From an uncultured Hyphomicrobiales bacterium (lineage in GTDB: Bacteria; Pseudomonadota; Alphaproteobacteria; Rhizobiales; Xanthobacteraceae): 58,783 bases of DNA. Each line of letters begins with the position of its first letter. Within the stretch, counting starts at the first letter, position 1. Positions 35,103 through 43,720 of the stretch are shown one piece after another. The notes beneath the pieces are model-generated. The model saw only the letters and a list, made by a program, of their open reading frames with translations, searched no databases and had not been told where the DNA came from. The position numbers and the translations under genes are program-made. Location of the stretch: positions 1-58,783 of the forward strand of contig CAIYTE010000143.1 of assembly GCA_903929045.1 (NCBI GenBank), in the 5' to 3' direction.

Positions 35103-37898
35103 ATGCTCCCTCCTATGACCCTTTTCGCTCGCCTCACCTTCGCGTTTGTGGCGCTGGTCGTGGCGACCGCGGGCGCCGTCGGCTTTTTGACCTACCACAA
35201 CCTCTCTGGCATCGCCGTGCCGCGATCGCTGGTGCGTGCCGACATTCATGCGCGTGCGATCGCCAACGACATCGCCAACATCGTCGCCAGTTCACGGGCG
35301 GATGTGAAAGGCTTCCGCCGCGTCATCGGGCTCGACGAGGTCATGACGCTCAGCCTCGATCCGTCGCTGGAGCGTGCCAGCGGGCAGACATTCGCGGAAT
35401 GGCGTGCGCGCATCGAACGCCGTTTCGCGACCGAAATGGAGGCGAAGCCGCAGTACATCCTATTCAGGATTATCAAAACGGCGGACGATGGACGCGAGCT
35501 CATTCGAGTCAGGCGCCCGGCCACCGGCGGCCCACCGCGCATCGCGCCCGAGAACGAACTGCAACGGCGCAGCGACCGTGAGTTTTTTCAAAAGACCGTC
35601 ACCGCGCCCGACGGCACGATCGTGATTTCATCGGTCGAACTCAATCGCGAAAACGGCGTGATCGAAACGCCAAACGTACCCGTGGTGAGGATTTCGACGC
35701 CTCTTTATGCACCGGACGGGAAACTGTTCGGCATGCTGGTCGTCAATGTCGACTTGCGCATTACGTTCGGGCAATTCGACGAGCCGCCGAATCCGGATAC
35801 GGCGGTCTATGTCGTCAACGATCAAGGTCACTATCTACTCAATCCGGAACACGGCCGCGAATTTGGTTTCCGACTCGGCAAACCCTATCGCATTCAGGAC
35901 GACTTCCCCGGCCTCGCGCCGGCGATCAGCAGCGGCGCGCCAAGAAGCGGGCTTTTTGAAAATCTGAACGGCAAACGCTTCGGCGTCTCCGTTCAGTCGG
36001 TCAAGCTTTCCGAGGGGCCGCGCATCTCCGTCATCGAGACGATGCCCGAGTCCAGCATTCTGGCGGCGGCGGGAATGGCCGTGCAGAACTCGCTCCTGGT
36101 TGGAGGACTGACGGCGGCACTGCTCGCCGGTTTGGTCGGCGCTTTCCTGGCGCGGACATTCACGCGGCCCCTGTCGCAGACGACGGCCGCCGTCGCCGGC
36201 TTCACATTCGACAAGCCGCTTGCCGTGCCGGTGGCGGCCAGCGGCGAAATCGGGGTGCTGGCGAACGCCTTCGACAAAATGGCCCGCGACGTTCGCGAAA
36301 AGACCAATGCCATCCGTCACGACAAGGAAATTTTCGAGACCATCATGAGCACGATGGCCGATGCCGTGTTCATGGTCGATACCAGCGGCAATGTCATTTA
36401 CCAGAACGCCGCCGCCAAAAAATTATTGCACCATCATACCGATACGAGTGCCGGCACGCCGTTCAAAGAATCACAGGATGTCTTCGAGCCGGACGGCGTC
36501 ACGCCGATTGCGCCTGAAAACTGGCCCAGCATCCGTTGCACGCGCGGCGACTACGAAGAACTCTTTGAGCTCATGCTGCGCCCGCATGGAACGACCGCCT
36601 TGCGCGATGTGCTCGGCAGCGCACGGCCGATCCGCGATGCATTCGGCAAAATCGTTGGCGCTGTTGTCGTCTGCCGCGACGTCACCGACGCTAAAAAACT
36701 CGAACACCAGTTGCGCCAGTCGCAGAAGCTCGACGCCATCGGCCAACTGACCGGCGGCATCGCGCACGACTTCAACAACACGCTGACCGTCATCACCGGC
36801 ACCATCGAGATTCTCACGGAAGGCGTCGCCGACCGCCCCGACCTTCATGCCATCGCCAAGCTGATCGATCAGGCCGCCGACCGCGGCGCCGATTTGACCA
36901 AGCATTTGCTGGCCTTCGCGCGCAAGCAGCCCTTGCAGCCGCATAATGTCGATATCAATGCGATGGTGACCGAAACCGCGCAGTTGCTGCGCCCGACGCT
37001 CGGCGAGCACATCGAAATCGAATCCAAGCTGGCGCGCGACGCCGACTTCGCGCTGATCGACCCGTCGCAGCTTTCAACGGCGTTGCTCAATCTCGCCGTC
37101 AACGCACGCGACGCCATGCCGAACGGCGGCAAGCTGACGCTTGAAACGGGCAACGTCATCCTCGACGAAGCTTACGCGCAAGCCAACGCGGAAGTGCGCG
37201 CCGGGCCTTATGTCATGGTCGCCGTCAGCGACACCGGCACGGGCATTCCGGCCAGCATCGTCGACAAAGTGTTCGAACCCTTCTTCACCACCAAGGACGT
37301 TGGCAAGGGCACCGGCCTCGGCTTGAGCATGGTCTACGGGCTCGTCAAACAGTCCAACGGCCACATCAAGATCTACAGCGAGGAAGGCTACGGCACGACC
37401 ATCAAGCTGTACCTGCCGCGCGGCACCGCCAAACTGGAAGTCGCGCAGACGGCCGCGCCGCTCTCCGGCGGCCATGAAACCATTCTGGTCGTCGAGGACG
37501 ACGACATGGTGCGCAACTTCCTTGTCACTCAGTTGCATAGCCTCGGTTACCGGACCATGACCGCATCGAGCGGTCCCGCCGCTTTGGCGAAAGTGCATGG
37601 TGGAGCGGCATTCGATTTGCTGTTCACCGACGTCATTATGCCGGGCGGTTTGAACGGACGGCAGTTGGCAGACGAAGTCGTGAAGCTGCGGCCGGGCATG
37701 AAGGTGCTCTTCACGTCAGGCTATACGGAAAACGCCATCATCCATCACGGCCGGCTCGATCCCGGCGTGTTGTTACTGGCCAAGCCGTATCGCAAGGCCG
37801 ATCTGGCGCGCATGCTGCGGCAGGCATTGCAGTCGCCGGGGATTGTCCAGAACACGGTCGCGGGCAATCGAGTGTCGACGATAGGCGGACTGGTTTAG
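35103..37898 (+). CDS. Hybrid sensor histidine kinase with extracytoplasmic sensor
   Basis: A 931-residue kinase: N-terminal TM helix, a large periplasmic cache-like sensor (about 30-320), a second TM helix near 335, HAMP (FLARTFTRPLSQTTAAVAG), PAS, and a kinase core with phosphoacceptor His555 in GGIAHDFNNTL. ATPase motifs include NLAVNARDAM and GKGTGLGLSMVYG. A C-terminal receiver domain carries Asp843 (LLFTDVIMPGG). Signal and output are unknown. CpdR is encoded about 1 kb away but the intervening gene order gives no sign of a phosphorelay. Its stop codon overlaps that of the convergent VTT gene. Confidence 0.95.
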   Translation: MLPPMTLFARLTFAFVALVVATAGAVGFLTYHNLSGIAVPRSLVRADIHARAIANDIANIVASSRADVKGFRRVIGLDEVMTLSLDPSLERASGQTFAEWRARIERRFATEMEAKPQYILFRIIKTADDGRELIRVRRPATGGPPRIAPENELQRRSDREFFQKTVTAPDGTIVISSVELNRENGVIETPNVPVVRISTPLYAPDGKLFGMLVVNVDLRITFGQFDEPPNPDTAVYVVNDQGHYLLNPEHGREFGFRLGKPYRIQDDFPGLAPAISSGAPRSGLFENLNGKRFGVSVQSVKLSEGPRISVIETMPESSILAAAGMAVQNSLLVGGLTAALLAGLVGAFLARTFTRPLSQTTAAVAGFTFDKPLAVPVAASGEIGVLANAFDKMARDVREKTNAIRHDKEIFETIMSTMADAVFMVDTSGNVIYQNAAAKKLLHHHTDTSAGTPFKESQDVFEPDGVTPIAPENWPSIRCTRGDYEELFELMLRPHGTTALRDVLGSARPIRDAFGKIVGAVVVCRDVTDAKKLEHQLRQSQKLDAIGQLTGGIAHDFNNTLTVITGTIEILTEGVADRPDLHAIAKLIDQAADRGADLTKHLLAFARKQPLQPHNVDINAMVTETAQLLRPTLGEHIEIESKLARDADFALIDPSQLSTALLNLAVNARDAMPNGGKLTLETGNVILDEAYAQANAEVRAGPYVMVAVSDTGTGIPASIVDKVFEPFFTTKDVGKGTGLGLSMVYGLVKQSNGHIKIYSEEGYGTTIKLYLPRGTAKLEVAQTAAPLSGGHETILVVEDDDMVRNFLVTQLHSLGYRTMTASSGPAALAKVHGGAAFDLLFTDVIMPGGLNGRQLADEVVKLRPGMKVLFTSGYTENAIIHHGRLDPGVLLLAKPYRKADLARMLRQALQSPGIVQNTVAGNRVSTIGGLV

Positions 37899-38551
37899 GC
37901 GCCGCGCAACTTTTTGTAGACGCGCGGCAGCACCAGCAGTACGGCGAGCGCAGCAAGCGCGAGAAGCGCGTAGCGCAGATTATCGGTATTGCCGGCGATC
38001 GCCTGACGGCTGGCATGGCCGATATAGGTGTAAACGACGGTCGCCGGCGCCATGAACACGATCGTCGCCAGAAAATACTGATGAAACGGAATGTTCGTGA
38101 GGCCGAGCAGATAGTTCATGAAGTTATACGGAAAGATTGGCACGATGCGCACGAAGGCGACGAACTTCCAGCCGTCCGCATCGACGCTTTGCATGATGCC
38201 TTTGGTCCTCGGGCCGGCGCGATGCTGCACCCAATCGCGGGCCACGTAACGCGCGACGAAAAATGCCAGCGCCGCGCCAATGCCGCCACCCGCGAGATTG
38301 ACGAGCGTGCCGAGGTACGGCCCGAACAACGCGCCACCGGCCAGATCGAAGATGCTGCCGGGGACCATCGCTACGGTCGCGACGCCGTAGAGCAGAACGA
38401 ATCCAACCGGCGCCCAGACGCCGAGGCTCGCAACGCGTGCCTCAAGCGCTTCGGCGGTCAGATGGCCGTCCAGCGCCCAGAAGACGGCCGCGCCGGCGAT
38501 ACCGACGAGCACGACCAGCAGCGCGATCAACCAACGTCGGTAATGCGCCAT
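37895..38551 (-). CDS. TVP38/TMEM64 (VTT) family membrane protein
   Basis: The 218-residue protein has several hydrophobic helices and the VTT-domain core: VPGSIFDLAGGALFG near residue 65 and the family motif FVAFVRIVPIFPYNFMNYL near 131-149. VTT/DedA proteins are inner membrane proteins linked to lipid flipping or membrane homeostasis. The specific substrate is unknown. The start at 38551 (MAHYRRWL) is preferred over an in-frame GTG at 38587. The gene lies between the hybrid kinase and tRNA-Val. Confidence 0.88.
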   Translation of the reverse strand: MAHYRRWLIALLVVLVGIAGAAVFWALDGHLTAEALEARVASLGVWAPVGFVLLYGVATVAMVPGSIFDLAGGALFGPYLGTLVNLAGGGIGAALAFFVARYVARDWVQHRAGPRTKGIMQSVDADGWKFVAFVRIVPIFPYNFMNYLLGLTNIPFHQYFLATIVFMAPATVVYTYIGHASRQAIAGNTDNLRYALLALAALAVLLVLPRVYKKLRGA

Positions 38552-38628
38552 TGGAGGAGCCGAATGAGGGGGATTACCGGGGTCCACAGAAACAGACTAA
38601 CGCGATGCCCACGGTATACGGGTAGCGA

Positions 38629-38703
38629 TGGTGCGCGCGACAGGGATCGAACCTGTGACCCCTACCATGTCAAGGTAGTGCTCTTCCGCTGAGCTACGCG
38701 CGC
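38629..38703 (-). tRNA. tRNA-Val (anticodon GAC)
   Basis: A complete 75-nt cloverleaf on the minus strand: acceptor GCGCGCG/CGCGCGC, D arm GCTC...GAGC, anticodon arm CTACC-TTGACAT-GGTAG giving anticodon GAC, a 5-nt variable loop (GGGTC), T arm ACAGG-TTCGATC-CCTGT, discriminator A and an encoded 3' CCA. All stems pair perfectly. Confidence 0.97.
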
Positions 38704-38774
38704 ATTTAGCGGTGTGGTCTTATCGGCTCCAAACGGGGGTGGCAAGCCACGTTTGGGGCCTTAAGCGCGCCTTT

Positions 38775-39134
38775 TCAGGCCGCCAGCATCTTGTTCACTT
38801 CAGTGACCAAATCGCGCAGATGCACGGGTTTGGACAGCACTTTGGCCTGTTTGGGGGCGGCAGAATCGGCATTCAGCGCCACCGCGGCAAAGCCGGTGAT
38901 GAACATGATCTTGATATCCGGATCGAGTTCGGCCGCCCGGCGCGCCAGCTCAATTCCGTCCATTTCCGGCATCACGATATCGGTGAGCAGGAGTTCGAAC
39001 GGCTCCTCGCGCAGGCGCTGATAGGCCGACAGCCCGTTGTCGTAGGAGGTGACGTCGAAACCCGCGTTTTGCAGCGCTTTCACGAGAAAACGCCGCATGT
39101 CGGTGTCGTCTTCAGCCAGCAGGATTTTCGACAT
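38775..39134 (-). CDS. cpdR: Single-domain response regulator CpdR
   Basis: A 119-residue receiver-only protein. Acidic LAEDD at 6-10, phosphoacceptor Asp52 (TDIVMPEMDG), Thr in ITGF and Lys in SKPVHLRDLV complete the phosphorylation site. CpdR unphosphorylated recruits ClpXP to degrade cell-cycle factors such as CtrA, while ChpT phosphorylates it. The adjacent divergent N-formylglutamate amidohydrolase gene is a conserved neighbour in this order, supporting the name. Confidence 0.92.
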   Translation of the reverse strand: MSKILLAEDDTDMRRFLVKALQNAGFDVTSYDNGLSAYQRLREEPFELLLTDIVMPEMDGIELARRAAELDPDIKIMFITGFAAVALNADSAAPKQAKVLSKPVHLRDLVTEVNKMLAA

Positions 39135-39323
39135 ACGCTTTAACGCCCTTTAACGATGGCCGGAGGCCCACCCGACCATATGACGTCGTCCGGGTAAACA
39201 TCGCGTGAACCGAAAGCTCCGCTTGGCATTGTCTGCCTGCGCATAGACAATAGAACGGCGGCGGGCGGCCTCAAACGCCCTGAAGCATTGGATTTCAACG
39301 CTGCCATTGGCCCCTTTTTCCCC

Positions 39324-40211
39324 ATGACCGAACCGCGTCAAGAATTCGATCCGGCCTTCGAGATCATCGAGCCGGCCGCCTATACGGCGTCGGTCCTGTT
39401 CAACTCGCCGCACAGCGGCGCGACCTATCCCCGCGCTTTCCTCGAGCAGTCGCGGCTGGACGTCGCGACGCTCCGCCGCTCCGAAGACAGCTTTGTCGAC
39501 GACCTGGTCGGCGGCGTTGTCCGGCACGGCTATCCGCTGATGCGCGCCCATTTTCCGCGCTGTTTTGTCGACGTAAACCGCGAGCCCTACGAGCTCGATC
39601 CGCGCATGTTCGACGGCCGGCTGCCGTCCTTCGCCAATACCCGGTCGATGCGGGTCGCCGGGGGCCTGGGAACCGTGGCGCGCGTCGTCGGCGATGCCCA
39701 GGAGATCTACGACCGGCGCATACCTGTTGATGATGCACTGCAGCGGATCGAGACCCTGTACAAGCCGTATCACCGGGCCCTGCGCCGGCTTTTCACGAAA
39801 ATGCACCGGGATTTCGGCGCGGCGATTCTGGTCGATTGCCACTCGATGCCGTCGAGCGCCGGCCACAAGGACGAACGTCCGCGTCCGGAATTCGTCCTCG
39901 GCGATCGCTACGGCACCAGTTGCGTCGGCACGCTGGCGGAAACCGTGGAGTCGACGTTGCGCAGCCTCGGCTACACGGTGAGCCGCAACAAGCCCTATGC
40001 CGGCGGCTTCATCACCGAGCATTACGGCAATCCGTCCGCCGGATTGCATGCAATTCAGCTCGAAATCAACCGCGCGCTGTATATGGACGAGCGCCGCCAC
40101 GAGCGCGTCGCCGGCTTCGACCGGCTGGCCGCCGACCTTGAAACGCTGGCGCTGCGGATTGGCGAGATCCCGCTCGAGGAATTGCGGCCCTATCGCGCCG
40201 CGGCTGAGTAA
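39324..40211 (+). CDS. N-formylglutamate amidohydrolase family protein
   Basis: The 295-residue protein matches the N-formylglutamate amidohydrolase family (HutG type), zinc enzymes releasing glutamate and formate in histidine catabolism. Landmarks: NSPHSGATYP at the start, RCFVDVNREPYELDPRMF, and VDCHSMPS with the metal ligands, then GGFITEHYGNP. No other hut genes are adjacent, and this CpdR-linked copy is widespread in alphaproteobacteria, so its role may differ. The start at 39324 (MTEPRQEF) is chosen. Confidence 0.9.
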   Translation: MTEPRQEFDPAFEIIEPAAYTASVLFNSPHSGATYPRAFLEQSRLDVATLRRSEDSFVDDLVGGVVRHGYPLMRAHFPRCFVDVNREPYELDPRMFDGRLPSFANTRSMRVAGGLGTVARVVGDAQEIYDRRIPVDDALQRIETLYKPYHRALRRLFTKMHRDFGAAILVDCHSMPSSAGHKDERPRPEFVLGDRYGTSCVGTLAETVESTLRSLGYTVSRNKPYAGGFITEHYGNPSAGLHAIQLEINRALYMDERRHERVAGFDRLAADLETLALRIGEIPLEELRPYRAAAE

Positions 40212-40259
40212 CAGCCGGTCGCCTCCAAAGCCGTAAAATCTCGACCCAAAATTCCGGCC

Positions 40260-40340
40260 AAAAAAAAGGGCCGCTCACTGAAGAGCGGCCCAAGTCTAGG
40301 GAGGAAACGCCCAAGGAGGGCAACGGTATCGCTACCGCAT
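40260..40340 (-). ncRNA. Candidate small RNA with anti-Shine-Dalgarno loops
   Basis: Read on the minus strand, this stretch folds into four hairpins. SL1 is CGGTA-GCGA-TACCG (40324-40337). SL2 is GCCC-TCCTT-GGGC (40309-40321). SL3 is GTTT-CCTCCCT-AGAC (40294-40308). SL4 is a 9-bp GC stem (GGGCCGCTC/GAGCGGCCC, 40268-40291) followed by eight U. SL4 is a good Rho-independent terminator only on this strand, yet no minus-strand gene feeds into it. The CCUCC motifs in SL2 and SL3 mimic the anti-Shine-Dalgarno, as in the Rhodobacter CcsR (Cuckoo) RNAs. The 5' end is estimated from a possible promoter (TTGATT, 16 bp, TAATTT at 40347-40352 on this strand). Confidence 0.6.
40268..40291 (-). terminator. 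Rho-independent terminator on the minus strand
   Basis: A 9-bp stem (arms 40268-40276 and 40283-40291) with a 6-nt loop, followed on the minus strand by eight T (40260-40267 on plus are A). On the plus strand the stem is followed by AAGTCTAGG, so it would not terminate the upstream plus-strand gene. Confidence 0.85.
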
Positions 40341-40687
40341 GACCGTAAATTACACCGCAGCGCACAAAAATCAAGGCTCGGAACACCAATCCACACGCCA
40401 TTTTTGCATAGCTAAATCCCGGAATCGGGCTGTTTCTTTAGTCTCATGCGAAAAAATGCTGCCACTTTGCCGCACTGCAGCAAGGAAATGCTCTTATTCC
40501 GCGCTTTGCGGACCCGGGGGCATCCCCCTGTTCCGTCCCCTCAACCGGGGGAGGAGGGAAACATTGCCGCCCGGCCTTGTCTCCGCTACCCGAAGGCCAA
40601 ATGTCGCAACCCGGATGTGAAAGTTTGGTCCGGATGTGAAGATTTGGGGTGCCATAGCGCCCTCCTCAAGGCAAAGAGTGGCGACCC
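40341..40687. other. Intergenic stretch upstream of hisN
   Basis: No gene is supported here. It contains the presumed promoter of the minus-strand RNA, a REP-like palindrome near 40530-40560 (TCCCC-TCAACC-GGGGGA) and a tandem 19-bp repeat at 40611-40648 just before hisN. Small plus-strand open frames in it have no recognisable product. Confidence 0.5.
40611..40648 (+). repeat. 19-bp imperfect tandem repeat upstream of hisN
   Basis: CCGGATGTGAAAGTTTGGT (40611-40629) is followed directly by CCGGATGTGAAGATTTGGG (40630-40648), differing at three positions. It ends 39 nt before the hisN start. It could be a protein-binding site or a replication slip. No function is shown. Confidence 0.7.
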
Positions 40688-41467
40688 ATGACGGCCATCG
40701 ACTTCTCCAGTTTCGTCGACAAGCTTTCCCAGGCGTCGGGCGAGACGATCCTGCCGTTCTTCCGCACTTCGCTGGCCATCGACAACAAGCTCACCGGCGG
40801 CTTTGACCCTGTCACGGTCGCCGACCGTGCCGCGGAAGACGCAATGCGCGCGCTGATCCGCCAGAATTTCCCCGAACACGGCATCCTCGGCGAGGAGCGC
40901 GGCTCCGAACACATCGATGCCGAATATGTCTGGGTGCTCGATCCGATCGACGGCACCAAATCCTTCATCTCCGGCATGGTGGCCTGGGGCACGCTGATCG
41001 GTCTGATGCGCTTTGGCGAGCCGGTGTTCGGCGTCATGCACCAGCCGTTCACGCGCGAACACTTTTCCGGCGACGGCGGCGCGGCGCGTTACCGCGGACC
41101 GGCCGGGCCGCGCGACCTGCGCGTGCGCGCTTGCGCCTCGTTAAGCGACGCCGTGCTGTTCACCACCAGCCCGCTGCTGATGAACGACGCGGACCGCGCG
41201 CAGTTCGGCAAAGTCGAGAAGGCTGTGAAGCTGTCGCGCTACGGCGGCGATTGTTACGCCTATTGCATGCTGGCGGCGGGCAACATCGATCTCGTCATCG
41301 AAACCGAACTCAAGGCCCACGACATCGTGCCGCTGATCCCGATCATCACCGGCGCCGGCGGCATCGTCACGACCTGGGAAGGCGGCCCGGCGCACAACGG
41401 CGGCCGCATCATCGCCGCCGGCGACAAGCGCACGCATGCCGCCGCGATGGCAATGGTGAGAAGCTAG
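40688..41467 (+). CDS. hisN: Histidinol-phosphatase (inositol monophosphatase type, HisN)
   Basis: The 259-residue Mg-dependent phosphatase shows the IMPase signatures: PVTVADRAAE, GEERG with the metal Glu, and DPIDGTKSFISG (about residues 85-96), then GGDCYAYCMLAAG. In alphaproteobacteria this subfamily supplies histidinol-phosphatase, the eighth step of histidine synthesis. Overall sequence, including the SRYGGDCY region, matches HisN rather than SuhB. The start at 40688 follows a leader with a tandem repeat. Confidence 0.9.
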   Translation: MTAIDFSSFVDKLSQASGETILPFFRTSLAIDNKLTGGFDPVTVADRAAEDAMRALIRQNFPEHGILGEERGSEHIDAEYVWVLDPIDGTKSFISGMVAWGTLIGLMRFGEPVFGVMHQPFTREHFSGDGGAARYRGPAGPRDLRVRACASLSDAVLFTTSPLLMNDADRAQFGKVEKAVKLSRYGGDCYAYCMLAAGNIDLVIETELKAHDIVPLIPIITGAGGIVTTWEGGPAHNGGRIIAAGDKRTHAAAMAMVRS

Positions 41468-41485
41468 CGCGTCCGGCGCCGCTTC

Positions 41486-43720
41486 TTACACGTTCAGCAG
41501 CTTCTCCAACCTGATCGGCAGTTCGCGCACGCGAATGCCGGTAGCGTGATAGACCGCATTCGCAACCGCAGCGGCCGTGCCCACATTGCCCAGTTCTCCA
41601 ATGCCTTTGACGCCGGGCGCGTTGACGTTGTTGTCACGCTCCGGGATCATGATGACTTCGAGCTGCTGGATGTCGGCGTTCACCGGGATCATGTAGTCGG
41701 CGAGATTATCGTTGGTATAGCGCGCGTTGCGCGGATCGATCTCGGTCGCTTCATGCAGCGCCGAACTGATGCCCCAGATCATCGCGCCCATATACTGGCT
41801 GCGGGCGGTGCGCGTGTTCATGATACGGCCGGCGGCAAAGGCGCCGACGATACGCGGCACGCGGATTTCACGCGTCAGCGCATTGATACGCACTTCGACG
41901 AATTCGGCGCCCGTTGCGTAAAGCAGCTTTTCGCTGTGCGAGCCGCCGACCAGGGTCGGTGTGCCGGCGTAAAGCTTCTTGATCGGATCGGTGAACAGTT
42001 CGGTGACGACGTTAGGCTTGGCATCCGGCGGCACGAACTCGGCGTATTCCTCGATCGTGGACACGCCGAGACGATTGAATTTTTCGGCGAGACTGCCGGC
42101 GGCCCCCGCCCCGACGGTCTCAGTCTTCCCAGCCTGACCGTTCAAGCGGTCCATCACGGCGTCGCAGGCTTTCATCACCGTCGACGTGCAGGTCGCGGTC
42201 TGGTTCGAACCGCCGGCGACCGGTGCAGGCGGCAGATTGCTGTCGCCCATTTCGACTTTTACGTTGGCAACGTCGATGCCAAGACGTTCAGCCGCCATCT
42301 GCGCGAGGATCGTATAGGTGCCGGTACCGATCTCGTGCGCGGCGATCTGCACGCGGGCCTGGCCGTCCGACGTCAGACGGACACGCGCCGCGGCGGCGCC
42401 GATGTGAGTCGGATAGACAGCGGAAGCGCAGCCATAGCCAATCAGCCAGTCGCCGTCGCGCATCGAGCCGGGCTTGGCGCTGCGCTTCGACCAGCCGAAG
42501 GCCTTGGCGGCCTCGTCGTAGCATGTCATCAGCGAGCGGCTCGACCATTCCTTGCCGGTCGCATCCTTCATCGAGTCGTTGACGCGGCGGAATTCGACCG
42601 GGTCCATGCCGAGCTTCTCGGCCATCTCGTCCATCGCGCTTTCGAGCGCGTAGATATAGGGCACGACCGGCGGCGAGCGCATGAAACCGGGCGTATTACG
42701 GTCGGCGTGCACATTGGTGACGCTGGTCTTGACCGCGCCATAGCCGTAGAGCCGCGCACTATCTTCGACGCCAGCCACGGAATAGGAGTCCGGGCGCGAC
42801 GTGACCTCCCAGCCTTCGTGCTGGAAGCTGACGATCTTGCCGTCCTTGCTCGCGCCCATGTGGATCTTCTGCTTGGTCTCGGCGCGATAGGTGGCGGTGG
42901 TGAATGCCTGATCGCGCGTGGCGACCAGCTTCACCGGCCGGTTCAGCCGCTTGGCGGCCAGCGCGACCAAACCCGTGCGCGGCGACATCTGACCCTTGGA
43001 GCCAAAAGCGCCGCCGATGAACGGACTGATGGTACGCACTTTGTCCGGCGAAATGCCGAGCTTGTTCGCCGCCGCGTTCTTCAGGCCGTGCATGAACTGG
43101 CTGCCCTCGTAGAGCGTGAGTTCATCGTTGTCCCAGACGGCGGTGGTGGCGAACAGCTCCATCGGATTGTGGTGCTGCGGCGGCGTGGAATAATCGGCGA
43201 CGAGTTTGACCGCGGCGTCATTGAACGCCTTCTCGGCATCGCCGGCCTTGGGCATGGGTTTCTTGACGATGGCTTCCGTCGCGCCTGCGGCACCAAAGCC
43301 ATGGCTCGGGACTTCCTTGTCGTAGTCGATTTTTACTTTGTAGGACGCTTCGCGCGCCGCCTCGAAGGTGTCCGCAACGACCATCGCGACGATCTGGCCG
43401 TCATGCTGGATCTTTGGGCCAAAGTCCTGGATCGACGTGCTGGCGCCGCCGCCATTGGCGCCGTATTTAAGCTGCTTAAGATCGCCGGTGTTTTCATGCG
43501 TGAAAATCTCGAGCACGCCTTTCACCGCCTTGGCCTCGGCGAGGTTCATGTTCTTGATCGAGCCTTTGGCGATACTGCTGGTCACCAGATAGGCGAAGGC
43601 CGGATTGCGAACGGCAAAGTCGGAGCCAAAGCGGGCTTCGCCGGTGACCTTCAAGCGGCCATCGACGCGCGGAATCGGCTGGCCCATATTGTCCTTGGGC
43701 TCGGGCGCGGCTCTGTTCAT
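41486..43720 (-). CDS. paoC: Aldehyde/xanthine oxidoreductase, molybdopterin-binding subunit (PaoC-like)
   Basis: A 744-residue molybdenum-cofactor subunit of the xanthine oxidase family. Visible features are PIPRVDGRLKVTGEARFGSD at the start, ISPFIGGAFGSKGQMSPRTG near residue 235, and the C-terminal PGVKGIGELGNVGTAAAV with the catalytic Glu. With the FAD and 2Fe-2S subunits encoded upstream (paoA-paoB-paoC order) it forms the periplasmic aldehyde oxidoreductase, exported as a complex by the Tat signal on PaoA. Its ATG directly abuts the paoB stop. Aldehyde specificity is inferred from similarity to E. coli PaoABC (YagTSR). Confidence 0.9.
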   Translation of the reverse strand: MNRAAPEPKDNMGQPIPRVDGRLKVTGEARFGSDFAVRNPAFAYLVTSSIAKGSIKNMNLAEAKAVKGVLEIFTHENTGDLKQLKYGANGGGASTSIQDFGPKIQHDGQIVAMVVADTFEAAREASYKVKIDYDKEVPSHGFGAAGATEAIVKKPMPKAGDAEKAFNDAAVKLVADYSTPPQHHNPMELFATTAVWDNDELTLYEGSQFMHGLKNAAANKLGISPDKVRTISPFIGGAFGSKGQMSPRTGLVALAAKRLNRPVKLVATRDQAFTTATYRAETKQKIHMGASKDGKIVSFQHEGWEVTSRPDSYSVAGVEDSARLYGYGAVKTSVTNVHADRNTPGFMRSPPVVPYIYALESAMDEMAEKLGMDPVEFRRVNDSMKDATGKEWSSRSLMTCYDEAAKAFGWSKRSAKPGSMRDGDWLIGYGCASAVYPTHIGAAAARVRLTSDGQARVQIAAHEIGTGTYTILAQMAAERLGIDVANVKVEMGDSNLPPAPVAGGSNQTATCTSTVMKACDAVMDRLNGQAGKTETVGAGAAGSLAEKFNRLGVSTIEEYAEFVPPDAKPNVVTELFTDPIKKLYAGTPTLVGGSHSEKLLYATGAEFVEVRINALTREIRVPRIVGAFAAGRIMNTRTARSQYMGAMIWGISSALHEATEIDPRNARYTNDNLADYMIPVNADIQQLEVIMIPERDNNVNAPGVKGIGELGNVGTAAAVANAVYHATGIRVRELPIRLEKLLNV

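Noticed and set aside
40268-40291. Terminator read as ending the N-formylglutamate amidohydrolase gene
   Set aside because: On the plus strand the stem is followed by AAGTCTAGG rather than T, so it does not fit a plus-strand terminator.
40446-40691. Small plus-strand open frame between the small RNA and hisN
   Set aside because: Its translation is low-complexity and covers a palindrome and the tandem repeat, with no homologous-looking segment.
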